Shown here one piece after another: positions 25,875-34,384 of a stretch of DNA of 64,000 nt. The notes under the pieces are model-generated. The model saw only the letters and a program-made list of their open reading frames with translations, was not told the DNA's origin and searched no databases. Where the stretch lies: the NCBI RefSeq assembly GCF_019075875.1, contig NZ_JAHOOZ010000001.1, forward strand, positions 3,472,001 to 3,536,000, read 5' to 3'. The DNA comes from Novosphingobium sp. G106. Its GTDB lineage: Bacteria; Pseudomonadota; Alphaproteobacteria; Sphingomonadales; Sphingomonadaceae. Position numbers and translations under genes: made by a program. The first letter of the stretch is position 1. Every line of letters starts with the position of its first letter.

Positions 25875-28619
25875 ATGTCGCGTATCTCTAAAGTTGCTAT
25901 TGCCGTACTTCTGGGTTCTACAACTCTAACTAACGCCCAAGCCGCTTTGGCTCAGGCTGATCCCACACCCGCGCCGACCGAGGTCCAGACCACGGATACT
26001 GGGTCGGGCGCCGACGACATCATCGTCACCGGCACGCGCGAAGTCGGCACCAAGGCCGCAGACGCCGCCGCGCCGATCCAGCTCCTCTCGCAGGAAGCGC
26101 TCGAGCACGTCGGCCAGCCGAACCTCAACCAGGCGCTGACCCAGATCGTGCCGTCGTTCACGGCGCAGACGCAGGGCACCGACATGGCGAGCTTCTCGCT
26201 CTCCGCCCGCCTTCGCGGCGTCAGCCCGAACCACACGCTGGTCATGGTCAACGGCAAGCGCCGCCACGGCAACGCGATCCTTCAGGTGATCAACGGCGCC
26301 TTCGGCGGCTCGGCCGCACCGAGCATCGACCTCATCCCGCCGGACTCGGTCCAGCGCATCGAAATCCTGCAGGATGGTGCCGCCGCGCAATATGGTTCGG
26401 ACGCCATCGCCGGCGTCATCAACATCATCCTCAAGAGCAACGATTCGGGCGTTTCGGCCAAGGCCACCGCCGGCGAATACTATGACGGCGAAGGCCGCAC
26501 CTACAGCGCCAGCGGCAATTTCGGCCTGCCCGTGGGTGACAGCGGCTTCCTCAGCGTGACGCTGTTCCAGCGCAGCAACGACTATACCAAGGTCGGCGAC
26601 GGCCAGTTCACGGTGCGCAACATCAACGGCTCGCGCAACACGGGCATCACCGGCGCCTTCGCACCGATCTACGATTCGGTCATCGCCCGCAACGCCGACG
26701 CCAACATCAACGGCGGCCAGCCCAAGTCGCAGCTCTACATCGCGTCCTACAACTTCGGCTACGACTTCGGCGGCGTCGAATTCTATTCATTCGGCGACGT
26801 GTCCTACCGCCACGGTGATGCTCTTCAGGGCTACCGCCCGCCGAACCGCATCTGCTCGTCGAGCACTCTCCCCGGGACTTGCCTCCAGTCGACCATCACC
26901 AACGGCCTCGTCCCGCACATCGAGGTCAAGCAGAACGAATTCGCGCTGACCGGCGGCTTCAGGGGCGAAGTGGGCGATGGCTGGAACTGGGACCTGTCGG
27001 GGACCTATGCCGAGGACGTCGCCAAGATCTATACGACCGGCTCCGCGAACGCGTCGATGTTCATCAACACGTTCAACGCCGGCAGGAATGCCGCCTACTG
27101 CGCAGCCAATAACTGCGTAGGGTTGACTGCGACGCAGATAGCAAACGCCGCCAACGCTTCGGCTACTGCCGTCGCCGCAGGGCAGGCTGCCGCCCAGACG
27201 CCGAGCTATTTCTACGACGGCTCGTTCAAGTTCACGCAGTTCGTCGGCACGCTCGATATCCGCAAGGAACTCGATGTCGGCATGCCGCTGACCCTCGCGT
27301 TCGGCGGCGAATATCGCAAGGAGACCTATGCGATCAGCGCCGGCGATGCTGCATCGACCTATTTCGAAGGCGGCCAGTCGTTCCCCGGCTACACGGCCGG
27401 CGATGCCGGCACGCTCAAGCGCGACGCCGAGGCAATTTACATCGACCTCATCGCCAAGCCGGTAGATGCCTGGCAGGTCGATGTCGCCGGCCGCTTCGAG
27501 CACTACAGCGACTTCGGCGACACGGTGATCGGCAAGCTCACCACGCGCTATGACTTCTCCGACGCCTTCGCTCTGCGCGGCACGGTCAGCACGGGCTTCC
27601 GCGCTCCGACGCTGCAGGAATCGGGCTACTCGTCGACCAACGTCGGCCCGACCAGCGCGACGCTTCAGCTTGCGCCGAGTTCGCCCGGCGCGGCGGCTGC
27701 CGGCTTCGGTGCACTCAAGCCCGAGAAGTCGCTCAACTTCTCGGCAGGCGTCGTGCTGCGTCCGATACCCCGCCTGGTCGTGACGCTCGACGGCTACTAC
27801 ATCAAGATCAGGGACCGCATCGTCTCGTCGGGCTCGATTACCGGCCAGGACTCGTCGCCCTTCCCCGTTCTGGGCATCCCGCGGACGAACATCATCAACG
27901 GCGTCACGGCGTTCCAGCTCGTGCAGAATGCGATCGCGGCGAGCGGAAAGAACCTTGATCCGACGGTGGTGCAGTCCGGCTCGCTCGCGATCCAGACCTT
28001 CACCAACGGCATCGATACGCGCACCTACGGCCTCGAGCTGTCGGCCCGCTATCCCGTCGAGCTCGGCTTCGGCAAGCTCGATCTGTCGCTGGGCGCCAAC
28101 TACAACGATACGAAGGTCACCAAGAACAAGCTCGGCACGCTGTTCAACCTGGCGGCGTACTCGATCATCGAAGACTCGAGCCCCAAGTTCAAGAGCGTGT
28201 TCGGCGCTCTGTTCAGCAGCGGCGGCTTCACCCTGAGCTCGCGCGCGACCTACTACAGCAAGACCACCACGCTGGTTCAGCCGAACGCCTTCTCGACGAC
28301 GGTCCGTCCGATCACTGGTGACGGCACGGCGGGCTACTACGAGGGCGTAGTCAAAGCCGCGGTCATCTTCGATCTCGAAGCGAGCTACGACCTGACCAAG
28401 TTCCTCAATGTCGCGGTCGGCGCGAACAACCTGTTCAACAAGAAGCCGGAGATCCCGGCTCTGGTTGCCGACTACGATCCGGCCAACCCGCGTGCGGGCT
28501 GGCTGGCGGGCCGCTCGCCCTACGTCAACGGCGGCGGCACGATCAACGGCCCCTACACGCACGGGCCCTACGGTACCAACGGCGGCTACTACTACGCCCG
28601 CCTCTCGCTGAACTTCTGA
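25875..28619 (+). CDS. TonB-dependent outer-membrane receptor (amine-oxidation locus)
   Basis: Outer-membrane beta-barrel importer of 914 residues. It has a signal peptide (MSRISKVAIAVLLGSTTLTN then AQAALAQA), a clear TonB box and start of the plug, DDIIVTGTREVG, and plug motifs ARLRGVSPNHTLVMVNGKRR and IEILQDGAAAQYGSDAIAGV. The C-terminus YYYARLSLNF ends in phenylalanine as needed for BAM recognition. Sphingomonads use such receptors to take up large or rare compounds. It sits between the DAAO-like and RidA genes and the amine oxidase pairs and is the probable entry point for the substrate. A hairpin follows the stop. Confidence 0.95.
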   Translation: MSRISKVAIAVLLGSTTLTNAQAALAQADPTPAPTEVQTTDTGSGADDIIVTGTREVGTKAADAAAPIQLLSQEALEHVGQPNLNQALTQIVPSFTAQTQGTDMASFSLSARLRGVSPNHTLVMVNGKRRHGNAILQVINGAFGGSAAPSIDLIPPDSVQRIEILQDGAAAQYGSDAIAGVINIILKSNDSGVSAKATAGEYYDGEGRTYSASGNFGLPVGDSGFLSVTLFQRSNDYTKVGDGQFTVRNINGSRNTGITGAFAPIYDSVIARNADANINGGQPKSQLYIASYNFGYDFGGVEFYSFGDVSYRHGDALQGYRPPNRICSSSTLPGTCLQSTITNGLVPHIEVKQNEFALTGGFRGEVGDGWNWDLSGTYAEDVAKIYTTGSANASMFINTFNAGRNAAYCAANNCVGLTATQIANAANASATAVAAGQAAAQTPSYFYDGSFKFTQFVGTLDIRKELDVGMPLTLAFGGEYRKETYAISAGDAASTYFEGGQSFPGYTAGDAGTLKRDAEAIYIDLIAKPVDAWQVDVAGRFEHYSDFGDTVIGKLTTRYDFSDAFALRGTVSTGFRAPTLQESGYSSTNVGPTSATLQLAPSSPGAAAAGFGALKPEKSLNFSAGVVLRPIPRLVVTLDGYYIKIRDRIVSSGSITGQDSSPFPVLGIPRTNIINGVTAFQLVQNAIAASGKNLDPTVVQSGSLAIQTFTNGIDTRTYGLELSARYPVELGFGKLDLSLGANYNDTKVTKNKLGTLFNLAAYSIIEDSSPKFKSVFGALFSSGGFTLSSRATYYSKTTTLVQPNAFSTTVRPITGDGTAGYYEGVVKAAVIFDLEASYDLTKFLNVAVGANNLFNKKPEIPALVADYDPANPRAGWLAGRSPYVNGGGTINGPYTHGPYGTNGGYYYARLSLNF

Positions 28620-28625
28620 TCATGG

Positions 28626-28656
28626 CCGGGCAGGCGCATCCGCTGCGCCTGCCCGG
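28626..28656 (+). terminator. Hairpin after TonB receptor
   Basis: A perfect 13-pair stem, CCGGGCAGGCGCA (28626-28638) with TGCGCCTGCCCGG (28644-28656), around loop TCCGC, begins six bases after the receptor stop. Only TTCCTATTT follows, so termination may be partial, which would let some transcripts continue into the RidA and oxidase genes at a lower level. Confidence 0.6.
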
Positions 28657-28683
28657 TTCCTATTTCGTGTCCCCAGGGAGAAG

Positions 28684-29187
28684 ATGATGAAGCAGTTGAT
28701 GAGCCTAGCCGCCGCTTCCGCGGCGCTCGCCCTTTCCGCGGGCACCGCGCATGCCGCAAAGCCCAAACCCGCGCTGGTAGTCGAGCGCACCGGCCAGCCG
28801 ACTGGCGTGATTTCCAGCACGGCCACTGTGCCGGCTGAGATGAAGCTGATCTTTCTCTCGGGCAGCACAGCGTCGCCGCTCGATCCGGCCAAGCCCGACG
28901 ATTTCGGTGACACCCGCCAGCAGACGCTTTCGATCCTCACCAAGATGAAGGCGCAACTGGAATCGATGGGACTCGGCATGGGCGACATCGTGAAGTTGAA
29001 CGTCTTCCTCGTCGCCCCGACGCCCGGCGGACGGATGGATTCGGCGGCCATGAACGAAGTCTTCAAGACCTTCTTTGGCACGCCCGAACAGCCCAACAAG
29101 CCCACGCGTTCAACGGTGCAAGTCGCCGCGCTCGGTCGCCCGACCACTTATGTCGAGATCGAAGGCATCGCCGCCAAGGCACCCTGA
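28684..29187 (+). CDS. Exported RidA-family (YjgF) imine deaminase 2
   Basis: Second exported RidA-fold protein, 167 residues. Signal peptide MMKQLMSLAAASAALALSAG followed by TAHAA. The core has LIFLSGSTASPLDPAKP, a central Gln/Thr helix region and the signature TRSTVQVAAL...TYVEIEG with the catalytic arginine retained. It is clearly related to the RidA protein at 23858 (shared RMD...N and VFKTFFGTPE/GFKTFFGTAE blocks) but is divergent enough to act on another product. It has an AGGGAGAAG site and is 47 bases upstream of amine oxidase 2, so cotranscription is likely. Confidence 0.9.
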   Translation: MMKQLMSLAAASAALALSAGTAHAAKPKPALVVERTGQPTGVISSTATVPAEMKLIFLSGSTASPLDPAKPDDFGDTRQQTLSILTKMKAQLESMGLGMGDIVKLNVFLVAPTPGGRMDSAAMNEVFKTFFGTPEQPNKPTRSTVQVAALGRPTTYVEIEGIAAKAP

Positions 29188-29234
29188 TTTCCGCAAGACC
29201 CGAAGTTTCCCCGAGGGAAAGGATCGCCTGAAAG

Positions 29235-30840
29235 GTGTCCAGCACGATTTCCGATATGTCGCCGCAGACCCGGCGCGAACTGCTGGCGATGATCGGCAAG
29301 GTCGGCGGCGGCCTCGCCATGTACCAGGCGATGACTGCACTCGGCCACGCCGCCGAGACGCAGTTCACCGGGCCGCCGAACTTATCGGGGGCCCGGCCGG
29401 GCGCGAGCGTGCTGGTGCTGGGCGCAGGACTCGCCGGCATGGTCGCCGCTTACGAACTGACCAAAGCAGGCTACAAGGTTCAGGTGCTCGAATATCAGGA
29501 CCGGCCCGGCGGGCGGAACTATTCGGTGCGCGGCGGCGACAAGATCGTCGAGGTCGGCGGCGCGACGCAGACCGTCGGTTATGCGCCCGGTAACTACCTG
29601 AACCCCGGGCCTTGGCGCATCCCGCACCACCACCGCACACTGATCCACTACTGCAAGGCCTTCGGCGTCGAGCTGGAGCCTTTCATCCAGCTCGATCACA
29701 ACGTCTTCGTTCACAAGTCGGACGCCTTCGGCGGCAAGCCGCAGCGCTACAAGGAGCTGGCGACCGACTTCAAAGGCCACGTCTCGGAGCTTCTCGGCAA
29801 ATCGCTCAACGCCGGCGCGCTCGATGCTGCAGTGACCAAGGAAGACAAGGACAAGCTGCTCGAAGCGATGCGCGACTGGGGCGCGCTCGACAAGAACATG
29901 GCCTATTCGAGTTCACTCGCCGTTTCGGGCCAGCGCGGCTACGATCAGGCGCCGGGAGGCGGTGTGGGCGGCGCGCCGACGCCGTCGAAGGTCAACGGCC
30001 TGTCCGACGTGCTGGCCTCGCACGTCTGGACGCAGATGGGTTTCTATTTCAGCTACGTCATGCAGACCACCATGTTTCAGCCCAAGGGCGGCATGGACAT
30101 GATCGGCAAGGGTTTCTACCGCCAGATCAACAAGATGGTCCGGCTGAATACCAAGGTGACCAAGGTCGCCCAGGACGACAAGGGCGTTACGGTCTCGTGG
30201 CAGGATGCCAAGACCGGCCAAGTCGGCGAAAGCAAGGCCGACTACTGCGTCTGCACGATCCCGCTACCGGTCCTCAGCCAGCTCGACATCCAGGTCGCGC
30301 CGAAGACGCAGGCCGCGATCAAAGCCGTGCCCTATGGCAGTGCCGTCAAGATCGGCCTCGAGATGAAGCGGCGGTTCTGGGAAGAAGACTATTCGATCTA
30401 CGGGGGGGCACAGCTTCACTGACCAGGCGATCGGGCTGATATCCTACCCCAACTTCGATTTCTTCAAGGACGGGCCGGCCGTGGTGCTCGGCGCCTTCGC
30501 CAATGGCAGCGCAGGGGCGTTCCAGCTCGCCGGCATGACGCCCGAGCAGCGCATCCAGGCGGCGCTCGACCAGGGCGCGGTGTTCCACCCGGATTCCTAT
30601 CGCAAGGAGTTCGCCAATGGCGCCTCGGTCGCCTGGAGCCGGATGCCCTGGATCCTCGGCTGCTCGTCGCGCTGGACCGATGACTTGCGCGCGACGCACT
30701 ACCAGAATCTCGTCGCGATCGACGGGCGCATCGCGCTCGCAGGCGAGCATGCGTCCTACTACGGCGGCTGGATGGAGGGCTCGCTGCTCTCGGGCATCGA
30801 CGCCATCAAGCGCGTGCATCAGATGGCCATGTCTGCATGA
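29235..30840 (+). CDS. Exported flavin amine oxidase 2 (apparent frameshift in a G run)
   Basis: FAD-dependent amine oxidase; 534 residues after removing one G from the run of seven at 30402-30408 (the frame SIYGGHSFTDQAIGL then continues). Two alternative starts exist: GTG 29235, with an AAGGA site upstream, or ATG 29256; GTG is preferred because it matches the length of the paralogue. The signal is Tat-like: TRRELLAMIGKVGGG. FAD motif VLVLGAGLAGMVAAYELTKA, then PGGRNYSVRGG; NPGPWRIPHHHRTLIHYCKA; C-terminal LAGEHASYYGGWMEGSLLS. Very similar to oxidase 3 over its length. The next gene, a cytochrome c, overlaps the stop codon by 4 bases (ATGA). Confidence 0.88.
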
Positions 30841-31281
30841 GCAGGACCAGGCATGCGATGACTGTCGTGCTCGGCGCAGCGGGCCTGCTCGCCGGAGCGA
30901 CTTTCGCTGCGCGGGCGCAGGACGCGCCCGGTGGCGTCACCAGCGTCCAGGTCGCGGACGAGGGCAAGCAGGTCTACGAGCAGATCTGCCAGGCCTGCCA
31001 CATGGCCGATGCCAAGGGCGGCGGCAGCGCGGGCGCGATGATCCCGGCGCTGGCGGACAATCCGCGGCTCAAGGACCCCAACTATCCCATCGTCATCCTG
31101 CTCAAGGGCCGCGGGGGGAATGCCCTGGTTCAGCGACATGCTGACCCCGGCGCAGATGGCCGCGGTCATCACTTACGTCCGCGGCCATTTCAACGCCTAC
31201 CCGGACCCGGTGACCGAAGCCGAGGTCAAGAAGCTCGCGGCCGACCCGCCGCCGGTGCCCGAATGCAACTGCACGCGATAG
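30837..31281 (+). CDS. Exported cytochrome c, partner of amine oxidase 2 (apparent frameshift)
   Basis: Periplasmic cytochrome c of 147 residues after removing one G from the run of six at 31113-31118. Signal: MSRTRHAMTVVLGAAGLLAG followed by ATFAARAQ. Haem motif C51-QA-C54-H55 in ICQACHMADAKGGGS, closely resembling the cytochrome at 18789. After the frameshift the chain continues GMPWFSDMLTPAQMAAVITY, containing the methionine ligand region, and ends PPPVPECNCTR. Translation is coupled to amine oxidase 2 by an ATGA overlap, the strongest sign that it serves as that enzyme's electron acceptor. Confidence 0.87.
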
Positions 31282-31300
31282 AGATCAGGGGACACAGACA

Positions 31301-32894
31301 ATGACCGCGGAACTGTCGGCGCCGACCCGGCGCGAACTGCTCAGCGCCATCGGCAAGGTCGGCGGCGGCATGGCCATGTACCAGGCGATGACCGCGCTGG
31401 GCCATGCGGCAGAGACCCAGTTTACCGGCCCGCCGAACCTCACGGGCGCGCGCAAGGGCGCGAGCGTTCTCGTGCTCGGCGCAGGCCTTGCCGGCATGCT
31501 CGCCGCCTACGAGCTGACCAAGGCGGGCTACAAGGTTCAGGTGCTCGAATACCAGGACCGTCCCGGCGGGCGGAACTACTCGGTGCGCGGCGGCGACAAG
31601 ATCGTCGAGGTCGGCGGCACGACGCAGACCGTGGGCTATGCCCCGGGCAACTACCTCAATCCCGGCCCCTGGCGCATCCCCCCACCACCACCGCACCTTG
31701 CTGCACTACTGCAAGGCCTTTGGGGTCGAGCTCGAGCCGTTCATCCAGCTCAACCACAACGCCTTCGTCCACCGCACCGACGCCTTCGGCGGCAAGCCGC
31801 AGCGCTACAAGGAGCTGGCGACCGACTTCAAGGGCCACGTTTCCGAACTGCTGGCCAAGTCACTCAATGCTGGCGCGCTCGACGGCAAGGTGACCAAGGA
31901 GGACAAGGACAAGCTGCTCGAGGCGATGCGCGACTGGGGTGTGCTCGACAAGAACATGGCCTACTCCAGCTCGCTCGCGGTCTCAGGCCAGCGCGGCTAC
32001 GATCAGGCCCCCGGCGGCGGGGTGGGCGGCGCGCCGACGCCGTCCAAGGTCAACGGCCTGACCGACGTGCTGGACTCGCACGTCTGGACGCAGATGGGCT
32101 TCTACTTCGGCTATGTCATGCAGACGACGATGTTCCAGCCGAAGGGCGGCATGGACATGATCGGCAAGGGTTTCTACCGCCAGATCAGCAAGCTCGTCCG
32201 CCTCAACACCAAGGTGACCAAGGTCGCGCAGGACGATAGCGGCGTTACCGTGGGCTGGCAGGATGCCAAGACCGGGCAGATCGGCGAGAGCAAGGCCGAC
32301 TACTGCGTCTGTACCTTGCCCGCGACGATTGTCAGCCAGCTCGACATCCAGATGGGCGATGCCAAGAAGGCCGCGGTCAAGGCGCTGCCCTACAGCGGCC
32401 AGGTCAAGATCGGGCTCGAGATGAAGAGCCGGTTCTGGGAAGAGAACTACTCGATCTACGGCGGCCACAGCTTCACCAACCAGGCGATCGGCCTAGTCTC
32501 CTATCCCAATTACAACTTCTTCAAGGACGGGCCGGCCGTGCTGCTCGGCGCCTTCGCCAGCGGTGCGGGCGGCTACCAGCTTGCCGGCATGACGCCCGAG
32601 CAGCGCATCCAGGCGGCGCTCGACCAAGGTGCGGTGTTCCATCCGGCCGAATATCGCCGCGAGTACATGAACGGCGCCTCGGTCGCCTGGAGCCGGATGC
32701 CCTGGATCCTCGGCTGCTGCGCGTCCTGGACGGAGGAATCGCGCGCCGCGCACTACCAGAACCTCGTCTCGCTCGACGGCCGCATCGTTCTGGCGGGCGA
32801 GCACGCGTCCTATTACGGTTGCTGGATGGAGGGGGCGCTGCTGTCATCGATGGATGCTATAAAGCGGCTCCACCAGCGGGCTCTCCAGGCCTGA
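31301..32894 (+). CDS. Exported flavin amine oxidase 3 (apparent frameshift in a C run)
   Basis: FAD-dependent amine oxidase, 530 residues after removing one C from the run of six at 31678-31683, which restores PWRIPHHHRTLLHYCKAFG. An AGGGGA site precedes the ATG. The Tat-like signal is PTRRELLSAIGKVGGG. FAD motif VLVLGAGLAGMLAAYELTKA and GRNYSVRGGDKIVEVGG are nearly the same as in oxidase 2, so the pair arose by tandem duplication. The C-terminus reads IVLAGEHASYYGCWMEGALL, with a cysteine where oxidases 1 and 2 have glycine. It begins 20 bases after the cytochrome of pair 2. Confidence 0.88.
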
Positions 32895-32929
32895 CGGAAC
32901 CACACAGGGAAAATGGATTCATACTGCCA

Positions 32930-33319
32930 ATGAAAATACGAATGATTGCCGCCCTCGCCATGGCCGCCGCTGCCTGCTCGGCGACGATGACCTATGCCGC
33001 CGGTCCCGCGGGCGATCCGGTCAAGGGCAAGACGGTGTTCGCCCGCTGCATGGCCTGCCACAAGATCGACGCCAGCAACACGTCTGGCCTGGGCCCCAAT
33101 CTCAACCGCCTCGCCGGGCGGCGCGCGGGCAGCCTGCCCGGCTTCCGCTATTCGCCGGCGATGGCCGGTTCGGGCAAGGTCTGGAACGATGCCTCGCTCG
33201 ATGCCTATCTGACGGCGCCCGCGCGCAACGTTCCCGGCAATCGCATGGCCTTCCCCGGCCTGAGCAATCCGGCCGACCGCCAGAACGTCATCGCCTACAT
33301 CAAGTCGGCTTCGAAGTAG
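32930..33319 (+). CDS. Exported cytochrome c2-like protein, partner of amine oxidase 3
   Basis: Periplasmic cytochrome c of 129 residues, different in type from the other two cytochromes of the locus. Signal MKIRMIAALAMAAAACSATM then TYAA. Haem motif C40-MA-C43-H44 (CMACHKIDASN), then GLGPNLNRLAGR and the C-terminal RMAFPGLSN Met-ligand loop, the pattern of class I cytochrome c2/c550. It begins 36 bases after amine oxidase 3 and ends 6 bases before the RND adaptor gene. The start at 32930 is supported by the signal peptide; a binding site is only weakly placed. Confidence 0.88.
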   Translation: MKIRMIAALAMAAAACSATMTYAAGPAGDPVKGKTVFARCMACHKIDASNTSGLGPNLNRLAGRRAGSLPGFRYSPAMAGSGKVWNDASLDAYLTAPARNVPGNRMAFPGLSNPADRQNVIAYIKSASK

Positions 33320-33325
33320 CAGGTC

Positions 33326-34384
33326 ATGGCGCGCGGCGGTGTTCTCGTCTGTCTGATCGGCACTCTCCTCGTCGCAGGCTGCGGCAAGGCTGGGGGCGAT
33401 CGCAAGAAACCGCCGCCGCCGCTTGTCGCGGCAGCCGCGGCGGTGCGCCACCGCTTTGTCGACGTGATCGAGGCGGTCGGTACGGCCCGCGCCAACGAGC
33501 AGGTGACCATCGCCTCTCCGGTCACCGAACGGCTGGAACGCGTTTTGTTCGACGACGGCATGGCGGTCAGCAAGGGCCAGCTCCTGGCCGTGCTCTCGCA
33601 AGGCCAGGAGGACGCCCAGCTGCGCGGCGCGATCGCGGTGCAGACCCAGGCCACCGCGCAATATGATCGTATCAAGTCGCTGGCCGACCGCGGCTTCGCC
33701 ACGCGCACCCAGCTCGACCAGCAGCTCGCCACGGCCGAAGGCGCCCGCGCCAGCGCCGCCGAAGCGCGTGCCGCGATCGGCGACCGCATGATCCGTGCAC
33801 CTTTCGCCGGCTATACCAGCCTGCGCACGATCTCGGCCGGGATGGTCGTCAGTACGGGGACCCCGCTTGTGACGATCAGCGATCTCTCGCGGATCAAACT
33901 CGATTTCACCGTGCCCGAAACCAAGCTGCAGGCGCTGCGCGTCGGCCAGCCGATCCAGGCCCTCGCCGCGGCGTTCCCGGGCGCGCCGTTTACCGGCACG
34001 ATCACTTCGATCGATCCCGTGATCGATCCCTCCAGCCGCGCCGTGCTGGTCCGCGCAACGCTGCCCAACCCCGGTGCTCGGATCAAACCGGGCATGCTGA
34101 TGACGGTGCGGGTCGGCGCGGCCGAGCGGGTCGGCGATGCCGTGCCCGAACTCGCCGTCACCGGCCGCGGCGACGAGCGTTTCGTCTTCATCGTCACGCC
34201 AGAAAAGAAAGCCAAGCAGGTTCCGGTCAAGACCGGCCTGCGCTCCGCGGGCCTGATCGAAGTGACCGGCCTGCCCGCCGGCGCCAAGGTCATCGGCGAC
34301 GGCGTCATCAAGGTCAGCGACGGCAGCCCCGTGCGCCTGCGCGGCGAAAAGCCCCGCCCGACGCGCACCGCAAGCGCCGACTGA
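33326..34384 (+). CDS. RND efflux periplasmic adaptor (membrane fusion protein)
   Basis: Periplasmic adaptor of 352 residues anchored as a lipoprotein: LVCLIGTLLVAGC with a cysteine at residue 19. The lipoyl/hairpin domain spans about 45-170 (EAVGTARANEQVTIASPV, then QTQATAQYDRIKSLADRGFA and TRTQLDQQLATAEG), with beta-barrel residues TISDLSRIKLDFTVPE and the membrane-proximal end after 270. It overlaps the RND pump gene by one base (TGATG) and directly follows the cytochrome gene with a 6-base gap, so it may be transcribed with the amine-oxidation operon. Confidence 0.93.
   Translation: MARGGVLVCLIGTLLVAGCGKAGGDRKKPPPPLVAAAAAVRHRFVDVIEAVGTARANEQVTIASPVTERLERVLFDDGMAVSKGQLLAVLSQGQEDAQLRGAIAVQTQATAQYDRIKSLADRGFATRTQLDQQLATAEGARASAAEARAAIGDRMIRAPFAGYTSLRTISAGMVVSTGTPLVTISDLSRIKLDFTVPETKLQALRVGQPIQALAAAFPGAPFTGTITSIDPVIDPSSRAVLVRATLPNPGARIKPGMLMTVRVGAAERVGDAVPELAVTGRGDERFVFIVTPEKKAKQVPVKTGLRSAGLIEVTGLPAGAKVIGDGVIKVSDGSPVRLRGEKPRPTRTASAD

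Noticed and set aside
19280..33319. Nicotine degradation cluster
   Set aside because: The flavin amine oxidase and cytochrome arrangement resembles NicA2 and CycN, but there is no pseudooxynicotine or hydroxypyridine pathway gene here; the substrate was left open.
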